A stretch of 64,000 nt of DNA from Saccharospirillum sp040881935 (GCF_040881935.1 NZ_JBBECH010000053.1:1-64000), one strand, 5' to 3'. Positions 7,661 through 16,610 are shown, counted from the stretch's first letter. Numbers and translations are program-made. The notes: generated from the letters alone by a model not told the origin.

Positions 7661-9442
7661 TTAAAACGCGAAGTGCGCTTCATCCAGTGCCATGGTGCTG
7701 TCGACACCGGCCAGAATGCAGCCTTTGTGACCGGCGGTGCGTGGCAAAATCCGGTCGAAGTAGAACTGAGCCGTGGTCAGCTTGGCCTGGTAGAAATCGA
7801 CTTCGTCGGTGCCGGCAGCCAGGGTTGCCTGAGCCTTTTCAGCCATCAGCGCCCAATAGTACGCCAGCACAGCGTAGCCTGAGTACATCAGATAATCGAC
7901 CGCCGCGCCGCCGACTTCCTCACGGTTTTGCATGGCTTTCATGCCGATCTGCATGGTCAGGTCGCCCCACTCTTTGTTCAGAGTCGCCAGCTGAGTCACC
8001 ATCGGTTTAATGGCTTCGTTCTCGGTGTTTGCCTTGCAGAACTTGTGCACGATCCTGGTGAAATTCTTCAGCGCTTCGCCCTGAGTCATCAGCACCTTGC
8101 GGCCGAGCAGATCAAGTGCCTGAATGCCCGTAGTGCCTTCGTACAGCTGAGCAATACGGTTATCACGAACGATTTGCTCCATGCCCCACTCTTGAATGTA
8201 GCCATGGCCACCGTAGACCTGCACACCGTGGTTGGCCGCCTCGGTACCCACTTCGGTAAGGAAAGCTTTGGCGATGGGGGTCAGGAAGCTGAGCAGATCA
8301 TCGGCTTCTTTTTTCTGATTTTCGTCTTTGCTGTATTTGACCAGATCGACCATCTGGCTCGCATGCATCATCATCATGCGGCCGCCTTCGGCGAAGGCTT
8401 TCTGGGTCAGCAGCATGCGGCGAACATCAGGATGCACGATGATCGGATCGGCTATTTTATCCGGGGCTTTCGGGCCGGTCAGGCTGCGCATGGCCAGTCG
8501 ATCACGGGCATAAGTCAGAGCACCCTGAAACGAGAGTTCAGCTGAAGCGACACCCTGCATCGCCGTACCCAAACGGGCAAAATTCATAAAGGTGAACATG
8601 CACTTCAGGCCCTGGTTCGGCGGGCCGATCAGAAAGCCTTTGGCACCATCAAAGTTCATCACGCAAGTGGCGTTGCCGTGAATGCCCATCTTGTGCTCTA
8701 TAGAGCCGCATTTTACGTCGTTGCGCGTGCCATCGGGCAGGATCTTCGGCACGATGAACAGCGAAATGCCCTTGGTGCCTTCCGGCGCACCGGGCAGACG
8801 GGCCAGAACGATGTGGATGATGTTCTCGGCCATGTCGTGTTCGCCGGACGAGATGAAGATTTTGGTGCCGCTGATGGCGTAAGAGCCGTCGGCATTTTCT
8901 TCAGCCTTGGATTTCAAGGTGCCCAGGTCAGAACCACAATGCGGCTCAGTCAGACACATGGTGCCAGTCCACTCGCCCGACACCAGTTTCGACAGATAAA
9001 CCTCTTTCTGCTCATCGGTGCCGTGCAGTTCAATGGTGTTCATCGCGCCGTGCGACAGCCCCGGATACATGCCCCAGGCCCAGTTAGCGGTCGACACCAT
9101 TTCAGACACCACGCTGCCGATCGAATCCGGCAGGCCCTGACCGCCAAACTCGGTCGGTTGCGCCAGTGAAGGCCAGCCGTTATCGACCCACTGCCGATAG
9201 GCGGCTTTGAAGCCAGTCGGTGTAATCACTTCATCGTCGTTCCAGGTGCAGCCTTCCTGATCGCCCACCTGGTTCAGGGGCGACAGCACCTCTTCACAGA
9301 ACTTGGCGGCTTCGCCCATGATCGCATCGACCATATCGCGGGTGGCGTCTTCGGCACCAATCGCCTGGTAGTGGTCTTCGGCGTTGAGCATCTCGTGCAT
9401 AACGAACTGCAGATCGCGCAGGGGGGCTTTATAAGCTGGCAT
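7661..9442 (-). CDS. acyl-CoA dehydrogenase (approximately 590-residue DmdC/FadE-like type), paralogue 2
   Basis: 593 residues from the ATG at 9442, which has GAGGTG just upstream; a frame extending to 9493 has no ribosome site. Same long-form acyl-CoA dehydrogenase architecture as its neighbour: start MPAYKAPLRDLQFVMHEML, then MCLTEPHCGSDLG, GGHGYIQEWGMEQ, IAQLYEGTTGIQALDL and a C-terminal helical extension. The two genes are clearly related and probably arose by tandem duplication. A perfect palindrome matching the PsrA fatty-acid operator pattern lies about 90 bp upstream (9531-9550), so induction by long-chain acyl-CoA is likely. Exact substrate unknown. Confidence 0.9.
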   Translation of the reverse strand: MPAYKAPLRDLQFVMHEMLNAEDHYQAIGAEDATRDMVDAIMGEAAKFCEEVLSPLNQVGDQEGCTWNDDEVITPTGFKAAYRQWVDNGWPSLAQPTEFGGQGLPDSIGSVVSEMVSTANWAWGMYPGLSHGAMNTIELHGTDEQKEVYLSKLVSGEWTGTMCLTEPHCGSDLGTLKSKAEENADGSYAISGTKIFISSGEHDMAENIIHIVLARLPGAPEGTKGISLFIVPKILPDGTRNDVKCGSIEHKMGIHGNATCVMNFDGAKGFLIGPPNQGLKCMFTFMNFARLGTAMQGVASAELSFQGALTYARDRLAMRSLTGPKAPDKIADPIIVHPDVRRMLLTQKAFAEGGRMMMMHASQMVDLVKYSKDENQKKEADDLLSFLTPIAKAFLTEVGTEAANHGVQVYGGHGYIQEWGMEQIVRDNRIAQLYEGTTGIQALDLLGRKVLMTQGEALKNFTRIVHKFCKANTENEAIKPMVTQLATLNKEWGDLTMQIGMKAMQNREEVGGAAVDYLMYSGYAVLAYYWALMAEKAQATLAAGTDEVDFYQAKLTTAQFYFDRILPRTAGHKGCILAGVDSTMALDEAHFAF

Positions 9443-9530
9443 TGTCTTCACCTCAATAGGGCCCGAAGGCGGTAAACGGTCAGCACAGTTCAACCATAAC
9501 GTAAGCGGGTGGAACAGAACCGACTTCTGT

Positions 9531-9550
9531 TTTCAAACGATCGTTTGAAA
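9531..9550. promoter_or_regulatory. PsrA/TetR-type operator upstream of acyl-CoA dehydrogenase
   Basis: TTTCAAACGATCGTTTGAAA is a perfect 20-bp palindrome. Its core CAAAC-GATC-GTTTG fits the PsrA consensus (G/C)AAAC-N2-4-GTTT(G/C) known from Pseudomonas, where PsrA is a TetR repressor of fatty-acid oxidation genes released by long-chain acyl-CoA. The position upstream of an acyl-CoA dehydrogenase fits that role. The regulator gene itself is not in the window. Confidence 0.65.
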
Positions 9551-9826
9551 CATACGTTCGCATTCAAGCCAAGTCAAGCGCCATCCGCACTGTGCTCACA
9601 GGTTCGGGCCCGGCTTGGGGTATTGCTTCCTTCCCGGCATAAACCGTCTCATTCCTGTCGCGATTGTCCAGGGAGCCTGGGCTTCTGTGTAGCACTGTTT
9701 CTTTACTTTCTAACGACATCCAGCAGCCTGTCAGGCCGTTTACGAGGGATCATTTGAACCGGTTTGGCGAATATTTTTGCGCGATATAGCCAGTTAACAA
9801 ACCGGTTGGTGAGACAGGGGCGTATT

Positions 9827-9899
9827 TAGTGGTCCATGCGGAAAGTTCTGTCACTGTTCACTTTGCCAGCAAGTCCAGAGCTTCACGCATGGACCACTA
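9827..9899. repeat. isolated long inverted repeat
   Basis: TAGTGGTCCATGCG (9827-9840) is perfectly complementary to CGCATGGACCACTA (9886-9899). Pairing continues inward for about ten more bases with three mismatches. The 45-bp loop is not GC-rich. It does not share the CATGGATG loop of the main repeat family and no second copy was noticed in the window. Confidence 0.7.
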
Positions 9900-9992
9900 G
9901 GGCAGTTCGATCTGTCGAGTGCAGATCTCAACTTTAAAACCACTGGATTCCGCTTTACCAGTGAATCGATAACGCACGACAGGAGTTCTATC

Positions 9993-10478
9993 ATGACTTT
10001 GATTAAACGCGCCTCACTCACCCTGGCTTCAATAATTTTCGCGGCAACCGCTTTCGCTGATGGTCACATGGCCAGCGAGAAGGACATTGTTGAAACCGCC
10101 GTCGAGTCAGACGACTTCAATACTTTGGTCGCCGCCGTGCAGGCAGCCGGTTTGGTCGAAACGCTGCAGGGCGATGGTCCTTTTACCGTCTTCGCTCCCA
10201 ATGATGCCGCCTTCGACAAAATCCCCAGCGCTACCCTGAACAGCCTGCTGGAAGATCCAGCGGCGCTGGGCGCCATACTCGGCCTGCACGTCGTAGCCGG
10301 TAAAGTGATGGCTGCAGATGTCGTCGGCATGAGCAGCGCCGAAACCATCACCGGTGAAACCCTGAACATCTCCGTTATGGGCGGCAATGTCATGATCAAC
10401 GGTGCCACCGTAATCGCCACTGACATTGAAACGTCAAATGGCGTTATTCATGTGATCGACACTGTCATCACCGAGTAA
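9993..10478 (+). CDS. secreted fasciclin (FAS1) domain protein
   Basis: 161 residues: a signal peptide ending about AFA22, then a single FAS1 domain. FAS1 boxes are visible as GPFTVFAPNDAAFDKIP (H1-like) and NGVIHVIDTVI (H2-like) at the C-terminus. FAS1 domains are cell-surface or periplasmic adhesion/ligand-binding modules; the precise role in bacteria is mostly unknown. AGGAG precedes the ATG. A strong intrinsic terminator follows at 10519-10540, so it is monocistronic. Confidence 0.9.
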   Translation: MTLIKRASLTLASIIFAATAFADGHMASEKDIVETAVESDDFNTLVAAVQAAGLVETLQGDGPFTVFAPNDAAFDKIPSATLNSLLEDPAALGAILGLHVVAGKVMAADVVGMSSAETITGETLNISVMGGNVMINGATVIATDIETSNGVIHVIDTVITE

Positions 10479-10518
10479 AAACACGCTACTCAGACATCGC
10501 TTTCAGCGTGATGCATTA

Positions 10519-10540
10519 ACGGGCTTCGGCCCGTTTTTTT
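10519..10540 (+). terminator. intrinsic terminator after fasciclin gene
   Basis: ACGGGC-TTCG-GCCCGT is a 6-bp stem with a stable UUCG tetraloop followed by six T residues, 41 bp past the fasciclin stop. Confidence 0.9.
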
Positions 10541-10592
10541 CGTCTGCGATTCACCCCCTGCCTATTCAATCCGAGTCCAGCGACGGTTTGAC

Positions 10593-11519
10593 TCAGTATT
10601 CCCGACTCAGATCGACCGGGTACCGGGGCGATTCGCCTGCCCTCACCTGACGCAAGTTATCGATCGCCAGTCGAATCACATCAGATGGATCACTGATCGA
10701 GGCAATGTGCGGCGTGATCCAAATGTTCGGATGCGCCCAGAACGGGCTTTCAGCAGCCAGTGGCTCGGTATCAAACACATCCAGAATGGCACCGCTGAGC
10801 TGACCCACCTCCAGCGCCGGAATCAGATCATCCTCCGCCAGCGAAGCGCCCCGGCCCACGTTCATCACCACCGGCTGACGTTCACAGCGCGCCCACAGTT
10901 CACTGCCCAGCAACCCACGGGTCGCCGAGGTCAGCGGTAGTAAATTGATCAGATAATCGGCTTTGGCCAAACCGGCATTCAGGCCAGTTTTACCGGTCAG
11001 GGACTCAACCCCGTTCAGTTTCTTCGGCGACTGACTCCAGCCACTGACTTTATAGCCCTGCACGACCAGCGTTTCCGCTACCGACTCACCCAGCTCACCC
11101 AGGCCAAGAATCAGAACTTGTTCACCCCAGCGACCATCGTGCCAGTCCCAGCGCTTTTCGTTTTGGGCTTGAACCAGACGCGGCATATCCAGTTGCCAGT
11201 TGCTTAACTGGGCGCACACATAACGCACCATACGGTCTTTCAGAGACTGGCCCATAAAGCGTGCCACGGTCCAATCAGCAGGAAAGCCAGCATCCAGCAG
11301 ATGATCCACACCGGCGCCCCAGCTCTGCACCAGTCTTACCCCGGTATAGGCCGACCAGTCTCGCTGTTGCGGCTTCCAGGCAAGCACCAGCTCAATGCTG
11401 GCTGGGTCGTAGTCTTCGCCGGGCAACCAGACCGGGTCGGAAACACCCAGGCGTTTGAAATCGGTTTTAATAGCATCGAGCCGGCTCTCGCTGCCGGTCA
11501 TATCCACCAGAATGGCCAT
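10593..11519 (-). CDS. ghrA: D-2-hydroxyacid dehydrogenase (glyoxylate/hydroxypyruvate reductase A-like)
   Basis: 308 residues from the ATG at 11519 (MAILVDMTGSES). A longer frame on the same strand only runs back through nagB in another frame and should be ignored. It shows the NAD(P)-binding motif LGLGELGESVAETL, then NVGRGASLAEDDLI and the C-terminal catalytic region WITPHIASISDPSD with its catalytic His. Length and motifs fit GhrA (312 residues in E. coli), which reduces glyoxylate and hydroxypyruvate. It starts 46 bp after nagB on the same strand, so it may be co-transcribed with the amino-sugar genes, though a metabolic link is not obvious. The gene symbol is by family resemblance. Confidence 0.82.
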   Translation of the reverse strand: MAILVDMTGSESRLDAIKTDFKRLGVSDPVWLPGEDYDPASIELVLAWKPQQRDWSAYTGVRLVQSWGAGVDHLLDAGFPADWTVARFMGQSLKDRMVRYVCAQLSNWQLDMPRLVQAQNEKRWDWHDGRWGEQVLILGLGELGESVAETLVVQGYKVSGWSQSPKKLNGVESLTGKTGLNAGLAKADYLINLLPLTSATRGLLGSELWARCERQPVVMNVGRGASLAEDDLIPALEVGQLSGAILDVFDTEPLAAESPFWAHPNIWITPHIASISDPSDVIRLAIDNLRQVRAGESPRYPVDLSREY

Positions 11520-11565
11520 ACTGCGTCTCTGTTGTCGGTGTGAACCCGCTACCCTATCACAGAGT

Positions 11566-12348
11566 TCAAACGCCGGGCAGGCGCTGATTCTCCTGTTCGA
11601 TGTACTGATAAAAGGCAACGTCTTCCAGCTGACTGGCCGCCGCCCGATCCAGCACCAGCGTGGCTTTCGGATGCATCTGCAGAATCGAGGCCGGGCAACG
11701 CGCCGCGAGCGGGCCCTCCACCATCGCCCGCACCGCCGCCGATTTGCTCTGCCCGGTCGCCAGCAGCAGAATTTGCCGGGCCTCCATAATGGTGCCGATG
11801 CCCATAGTGATCGACAGGTGCGGCTGGAACTCACCTTCAGCAAAGAAACGCTGGTTGGCCTTTACCGTATCCGGCGTCAGCGTCTTAACCCGGGTGCGTG
11901 ACGCCAGGCTGGAACTGGGTTCATTAAAACCAATGTGACCATTGCGACCGATACCCAACAACTGCAAATCAATCCCGCCTGCGACCTGAATCGCAGCCTC
12001 GTAGGCATCGCACGCTGCCAATGGATTGTCAGTAGCCCCGTCAGGGACGGCGGTATTGGCCAGAGCAATATCCAAATGCTGAAACAGATGCTCATTCATA
12101 AAGTATCGATAACTTTGCGGATGCGAGCCAGCCAACCCCAGATATTCATCCAGGTTAAAGGTGCGGGCGTTGGCAAAACTCAATTCCCCGCGTTGCACCC
12201 GTGCTGTCAATGCGCTGTATAGGGCAATTGGGGTTGAACCGGTGGCGAGCCCCAGTACAGAGTCCGGCTTGTGTTTTAACTGATCCGCGAACCGGTCTGC
12301 ACCATAGTTGGCGACTTGTTGGGGTGTATCCAGAATTACGATTTGCAT
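11566..12348 (-). CDS. nagB: glucosamine-6-phosphate deaminase
   Basis: 260 residues (E. coli NagB 266). Isomerising deamination of glucosamine-6-phosphate to fructose-6-phosphate and ammonia, the last step of amino-sugar breakdown. Motifs are LGLATGSTPIALY (phosphate loop), FNLDEYLGL with the catalytic acid pair region, and LLGIGRNGHIGFNEP. It lies downstream of nagA on the same strand, separated by 239 bp that hold a hairpin repeat and a TGGT-N7-ACCA site just before the start. That suggests its own promoter in addition to read-through. Confidence 0.95.
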   Translation of the reverse strand: MQIVILDTPQQVANYGADRFADQLKHKPDSVLGLATGSTPIALYSALTARVQRGELSFANARTFNLDEYLGLAGSHPQSYRYFMNEHLFQHLDIALANTAVPDGATDNPLAACDAYEAAIQVAGGIDLQLLGIGRNGHIGFNEPSSSLASRTRVKTLTPDTVKANQRFFAEGEFQPHLSITMGIGTIMEARQILLLATGQSKSAAVRAMVEGPLAARCPASILQMHPKATLVLDRAAASQLEDVAFYQYIEQENQRLPGV

Positions 12349-12365
12349 AAAAAAACCCAGTTTAA

Positions 12366-12380
12366 TGGTCTAAATTACCA
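12366..12380. promoter_or_regulatory. possible amino-sugar regulator operator before nagB
   Basis: TGGTCTAAATTACCA, TGGT and ACCA separated by 7 bases, lies 18-32 bp upstream of the nagB start. GntR/HutC-type amino-sugar regulators (DasR, NagR/YvoA) bind sites with TGGT half-sites facing ACCA, and such a regulator is encoded at 13924-14697. The link is inference from one site. Confidence 0.35.
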
Positions 12381-12449
12381 GACTTTTACTGCATGGTAGG
12401 CGACATTTTAGAAGTTCGTTCAATTCAACCACAGGCCGTGAGAGAGGAG

Positions 12450-12548
12450 TGTTGGGTGTGTCTATTGGTGGCCGTTAGACCGCAGGGATGCGGTCTCCGA
12501 GCCTACATGGATGTATTTACGGCGCGCCTCCAATAAACCCACCCGACA
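12450..12548. repeat. intergenic hairpin repeat, copy 2
   Basis: 23-bp imperfect arms (12450-12472 and 12526-12548). The loop has CGCAGGGATGCG and then GAGCCTACATGGATGTA followed by ttacggcgc, which is the shared loop core of the family. It lies between nagA and nagB. Confidence 0.8.
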
Positions 12549-12587
12549 GTCCGACTAGCACAAAAGTAAAAGCATCCACTTGTATAC

Positions 12588-13730
12588 TCATAGCACCAAC
12601 CGACGACCAGCCCGCCAAAGCCCCTTAACGTTCAGCGTATCGTCAAACCAGGTTAGATCAGCCATACGGCCTGGCCGCAAGCTGCCGTAGCGGTCGTCGA
12701 TTCCCAGGTATTCAGCCGGGTATCGGCTGGCCATGGCAATGGCTTCATCGACCGGTACCTGCAAGTGCTCGCAGCAATAGCGCACTGCATCGACCAGGGA
12801 AATGGCACTGCCAGCGAGGCGGCCCGCCGCATTGATCAGGCGGCCATCGACTTCGGAAATCCACTCGCCATAGAGCCTGAATTGTTTATCCACCGAACCA
12901 ATTGTTGCCATCGCATCGCTGACCAGATACACCTTGCCTTTGGGCTTTGCTTTTAAAGCCAGGCGCAAAGACGCCGGGTGCACATGAATGCCATCGGCAA
13001 TCACACCACACCAGGACTCATCACTGGCCAGGGCCGCGCCAACGACACCGGGTTCGCGACCGGTCTGCGGACGCATCGCATTGAACAGATGGGTAAAGCC
13101 GGACAAGCCAGCATTGATGGCCGCGTTAACTTCATCAAACACCGCATTGGTGTGGCCAGCACTAACGCGCAGGCCCAGCGATGCCATGCGTTGAATATCG
13201 GCAACCGCCACTTGTTCCGGCGCGAGCGTCACAATACCCGGGATGGTTGCTGCTCGCTCCAGCCACTGCCAGTCGGCCGTTTCCAGTTTGCGCAGCTGAT
13301 CCTGATGGTGCACTCCGTTGCGTTCATTGCTGAAGAATGGGCCTTCAACATGTATGCCGAGAATGCCAGAATGAGGGTCAGCACTGGCCACAATAGCGGC
13401 TTCGACCGCCTGCTCGGTCACTGTTCGGGTATCGGAGATCACCGTCGCCAGAATGCGTGCCACCCCTTTTCGGGCATGGCCCTCAGCCATCGTTTTCAGC
13501 GTTACAAGGCCCGGGTCGTTGTTCAACAGCGCGCCGCCGCCGCCATTGGCTTGAAGGTCCAGCAACCCCGGTGCGAGCATCCCGCTGGTTAGTGTTTCAC
13601 ATTGATACTGTGAAGGAATCGCATCAACCGCCACAATTCCTACCAGCGTCTCCGAGTCCATCAAAAGAGCGGCCGGGCCCTGTAGATTAAGACCATCAAA
13701 CACCGCAGGGGCAATCAGGGCCGTTTTCAT
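12588..13730 (-). CDS. nagA: N-acetylglucosamine-6-phosphate deacetylase
   Basis: 380 residues, amidohydrolase fold. It removes acetate from GlcNAc-6-phosphate to give GlcN-6-phosphate for NagB. Metal and catalytic residues are visible: the Glu in GIHVEGPFFS, His in VSAGHTNAVFDE, His in GFTHLFNAM and the catalytic Asp in VYLVSDAMATIG. All are intact. The gap to the GntR gene upstream is 193 bp, so nagA probably has its own promoter. I found no convincing operator in that gap. Confidence 0.95.
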   Translation of the reverse strand: MKTALIAPAVFDGLNLQGPAALLMDSETLVGIVAVDAIPSQYQCETLTSGMLAPGLLDLQANGGGGALLNNDPGLVTLKTMAEGHARKGVARILATVISDTRTVTEQAVEAAIVASADPHSGILGIHVEGPFFSNERNGVHHQDQLRKLETADWQWLERAATIPGIVTLAPEQVAVADIQRMASLGLRVSAGHTNAVFDEVNAAINAGLSGFTHLFNAMRPQTGREPGVVGAALASDESWCGVIADGIHVHPASLRLALKAKPKGKVYLVSDAMATIGSVDKQFRLYGEWISEVDGRLINAAGRLAGSAISLVDAVRYCCEHLQVPVDEAIAMASRYPAEYLGIDDRYGSLRPGRMADLTWFDDTLNVKGLWRAGRRLVL

Positions 13731-13923
13731 ACGTTGTTCTTCCTCATGACAATCAGCAGTTTAGTGAACAGCCCAGCCTTGGCGCCTTTCAACCAGCCAA
13801 GGTATTCAGACTCAAAAAATGCATCCGTTGAATCAATGCTTGCGACACTTGTTAACCTTTTAGGCCAAATTTATTGCGGCTGAAGATAACGTTAACAAAT
13901 GCGGATAATGTACTAATCGAACA

Positions 13924-14697
13924 TTAATTCTCATTTAACCCATCTTTGCCATCAGCGGCGGGCGAACCACTAACTCTCAACTCACTCAGGAAGTCGTACC
14001 TGTCACCCCGATAAGCTGACCGGGTAAACTCCACGCACCGGCCATCAGACAGATAACCACGCCTTTCAATTCGTAACACTGCAGCCCCTTTGGTCATATC
14101 AAGTAGCTTGGCCTCTTTTTGCGTGGCGAGCGAGGCGGTAATTCGTTGCAGGCCACTGACAGGTTTTGTCCCCAGGCGTTCAAGTGCTGTGTAAAGTGAC
14201 TTATCGACCAACGACAAGTCTGGAAGGAACAGAACAGGAATAACAGCCAGCTCAATTGCCAATGGCTCACCATCGGCGGTACGAAGACGCTCTAGCCGAT
14301 GTATCTGCTGATTAGTGGTGAGGCTCAGCGCAAGGGCCTCCTCCGGGGAGGGTGTGCCTGTCTTGCGCTGGATCCACTGAGAGTTAGACTGCCAGCCGCG
14401 ACTCGCCATGTCTGAAGAGAAACCAGTCAAAACAGAACTTGGTTGTTCGATGTGCGGCGCAATGTAGGTTCCTGACCCTTGCCTTTTGGAAAGCAACCCT
14501 TCTTGCATCAACAGCTCAATAGCTTTTCTTACCGTGACCCGTGACACTCCCGTCACTTCGCCCAGCTCGCGTTCAGGTGGTAATGCTTCTCCTACCTGCA
14601 AGCTGCCATCCCTGACCTGGGTTCGAATTGCATTCGCCAATCGCATGTAGATGGGCGTTGCATCATCGCGTTGCATGTCGATCCCGCGAAATGGCAT
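13924..14697 (-). CDS. GntR/HutC-family transcriptional regulator of the amino-sugar cluster
   Basis: 257 residues. An N-terminal winged helix (about residues 13-75, with the GntR signature LPPERELGEVTGVSRVTVRKA) is followed by a UTRA ligand-binding domain (about 100-245). This is the architecture of NagR/YvoA, DasR and NagQ, which sense GlcN-6-P or GlcNAc-6-P. The start ATG overlaps the upstream murQ-like stop (TAATG) and has AGGA 8 bases before it, so translational coupling is likely. It most probably regulates this cluster; the ligand is inferred. Confidence 0.85.
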   Translation of the reverse strand: MPFRGIDMQRDDATPIYMRLANAIRTQVRDGSLQVGEALPPERELGEVTGVSRVTVRKAIELLMQEGLLSKRQGSGTYIAPHIEQPSSVLTGFSSDMASRGWQSNSQWIQRKTGTPSPEEALALSLTTNQQIHRLERLRTADGEPLAIELAVIPVLFLPDLSLVDKSLYTALERLGTKPVSGLQRITASLATQKEAKLLDMTKGAAVLRIERRGYLSDGRCVEFTRSAYRGDRYDFLSELRVSGSPAADGKDGLNEN

Positions 14698-15581
14698 TAA
14701 CGTATCCTGTCCAATGCTGTGCGCAAATTACCCTTACTGCGTTTCAATATTTCAGATGCATCGTCAGGTTTTTCCCCGCTGGCAATCAGGACGGCATTCT
14801 TAATTTTCCAGTCAGCAATTTCCAATGCCGAGTCTGCCTGCGCTGCTGTAACGCCAGCAATCGCCTGTACCATAGCGACCGCGCGCTTACGTAGTTTGAT
14901 GTTCGCCGGGCGCATTTCAACCATCAGACCTTCATATACACGACCCAGGCCGACCATTACCTGAGTTGAGATCATGTTCAAAACGATCTTCTGTGCAGAC
15001 CCGGCTTTCATGCGTGTCGAACCGGAAATTACTTCTGCTCCGGTATCAACCAGTATAGACACCTCGGCTTCCTCCAAAAGTGGAGATCCCGGGTTGTTTG
15101 CTATTCCTATCGTCAGCGCACCAGCCACCCGAGCTTTTTTCAGGGCTGCTACCGTAAACGGTGTATATCCACTGGCTGCAACACCTACAAGTACGTCATC
15201 GGGCCCAATGCAGTTCTCCACCACTTGTTCTATGGCATCTGTAAAATCATCTTCAGCACCTTCAATGCTGTACATTAAAGCCCGTTGACCGCCAGCTACC
15301 AGATAAGCGGTGCGAGCATCAGGCCAGTCAAAGGTAGGGCCGAGTTCAGTGCCATCCTGCACTGCGACGCGAATGGATGTTCCTGCTCCGGTGTAGGCCA
15401 GGCGACCAGTTTCTGACTTGCTCAACCGGGCAACGGCCAGATCTACTGCTTTGCTCAATGACTCAAGCGCCGGTTCTATTGCAGCGACAGCCGCCAGTTG
15501 GCTCTCCCACAATGCGGCGAGAGCGGTTCTAGTGGGCCATATGTCAATCTGCTTGTAACGTGGGTCAACGAACTCAGTCAT
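14697..15581 (-). CDS. murQ: MurQ-like SIS-domain protein (N-acetylmuramic acid 6-phosphate etherase)
   Basis: 294 residues from the ATG at 15581; an in-frame GTG three codons earlier sits on top of the ribosome site. A SIS fold with the MurQ signature: YTGAGTS, then the Glu of DGTELGPTF (residue 79) and the Glu of SIEGAED (residue 107). These correspond to the two glutamates of the E. coli MurQ active site. Further matches are GVAASGYTPF and GSTRMKAGSAQKIVLNM. MurQ cleaves the lactyl ether of MurNAc-6-P to give GlcNAc-6-P and lactate, feeding NagA. The sequence is fairly distant from the E. coli enzyme, so a related sugar-phosphate etherase or isomerase is possible. Confidence 0.75.
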   Translation of the reverse strand: MTEFVDPRYKQIDIWPTRTALAALWESQLAAVAAIEPALESLSKAVDLAVARLSKSETGRLAYTGAGTSIRVAVQDGTELGPTFDWPDARTAYLVAGGQRALMYSIEGAEDDFTDAIEQVVENCIGPDDVLVGVAASGYTPFTVAALKKARVAGALTIGIANNPGSPLLEEAEVSILVDTGAEVISGSTRMKAGSAQKIVLNMISTQVMVGLGRVYEGLMVEMRPANIKLRKRAVAMVQAIAGVTAAQADSALEIADWKIKNAVLIASGEKPDDASEILKRSKGNLRTALDRIR

Positions 15582-15602
15582 AATCGTCACTCTCAGTTAA
15601 TG

Positions 15603-16610
15603 TTATGCACCCGATTGAATGCGTTCACCGTTGGTATCGAAATGGAATGTTCGAGCGTTATCCGGTGTGACAAACACTACCTCGTCAACTGTATAAGCAT
15701 GCTCACCAAACAAGCGCACGGTCACCAGACCATGGACATCGGTATTGACATAAACCAGTGTCTCACCTCCCAAGTGCTCGACATGGCTGATGGTCCCTTT
15801 CACCAGTCCAGAGGTCTTGCTGATCTCAAGATGTTCAGGTCGGATGCCCAGAATATCGCCAGCCGTACCCAAAGGTTTGGCTTTCAGGAAATTCATTTTC
15901 GGAGAGCCAATAAAACCGGCAACAAAGAGGTTAGTTGGATTATTATACAGCTCCATAGGTGCACCCACTTGCTCAACACGTCCACTATTCAAGACGACAA
16001 TTCTGTCCGCCAGAGTCATTGCCTCCACCTGATCATGGGTCACATAAATCATGGTAGCCCCCAACTCACGGTGCAGCTTAGCGATTTCTATGCGTGTTTG
16101 TACGCGAAGTGCGGCATCAAGATTTGACAGGGGCTCATCAAACAGAAACAGCTTTGGCGTACGTACTATCGCACGACCAATGGCTACACGCTGGCGCTGC
16201 CCGCCAGACAATTCAGCTGGCCGTCGTGTCAGCAGCGGATCCAGACCCAGCATACCGGATGCATGCGCCACTGCTTTCTTAACTTCCTCGGCCGGTGTTT
16301 TAGCCTGCTTTAGACCCAAGCCCATATTGGAAGCCACTGTCAGGTGTGGATAAAGCGCATAGGATTGAAAGACCATCGCAATCTCACGCTTCGACGGTGG
16401 TGTATTGTTGACCTGAACCCCGTCAATATCGATTGCGCCTTTGGTAATGTCCTCAAGGCCGGCAATCATCCGTAATAACGTTGACTTACCACAACCGGAT
16501 GGACCAACAAAGACGCAAAACTCACCATTGTTCACTTCCAGGTTCACATCCTGGATAACATTATCTGAACCGAAGGACTTACAGATATTCGTAAGGGTCA
16601 TTTTCCCCAT
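15603..16610 (-). CDS. sugar ABC transporter ATP-binding protein (UgpC/MsmK type)
   Basis: 335 residues from the ATG at 16610 (MGKMTLTNICKSFG), which has GGAG 9 bases upstream. Walker A is GPSGCGKSTLL, signature LSGGQRQRVAIGRA, Walker B KLFLFDEPLSNLDA and the switch His VTHDQVEAMTLADR. A C-terminal TOBE/MalK-like regulatory domain follows (about 235-335). It energises uptake through the two permeases of this operon. Subunits of this type are often shared between sugar transporters. Confidence 0.93.
   Translation of the reverse strand: MGKMTLTNICKSFGSDNVIQDVNLEVNNGEFCVFVGPSGCGKSTLLRMIAGLEDITKGAIDIDGVQVNNTPPSKREIAMVFQSYALYPHLTVASNMGLGLKQAKTPAEEVKKAVAHASGMLGLDPLLTRRPAELSGGQRQRVAIGRAIVRTPKLFLFDEPLSNLDAALRVQTRIEIAKLHRELGATMIYVTHDQVEAMTLADRIVVLNSGRVEQVGAPMELYNNPTNLFVAGFIGSPKMNFLKAKPLGTAGDILGIRPEHLEISKTSGLVKGTISHVEHLGGETLVYVNTDVHGLVTVRLFGEHAYTVDEVVFVTPDNARTFHFDTNGERIQSGA

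Larger units (their letters stand above)
9443..9992. other. 550-bp divergent intergenic region
   Basis: Contains the palindromic operator at 9531-9550 and a separate long inverted repeat at 9827-9899. Between them, 9551-9826, I see no supported gene or RNA. The last 90 bp presumably carry the fasciclin promoter; I could not assign -35/-10 boxes with confidence. An AGGAG lies before the fasciclin start. Confidence 0.6.

Noticed and set aside
9509..9757. Open frame of 82 codons upstream of the fasciclin gene
   Set aside because: It begins on top of the palindromic operator, shows no domain and has no ribosome-binding site; treated as non-coding.
10593..11843. A 416-residue reading that adds about 108 residues before the 2-hydroxyacid dehydrogenase
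   Set aside because: The extra N-terminal part is Arg/Cys/Trp-rich shadow sequence antisense-free but out of frame with nagB, which occupies the same DNA with clear homology. The dehydrogenase homology starts at the ATG at 11519.
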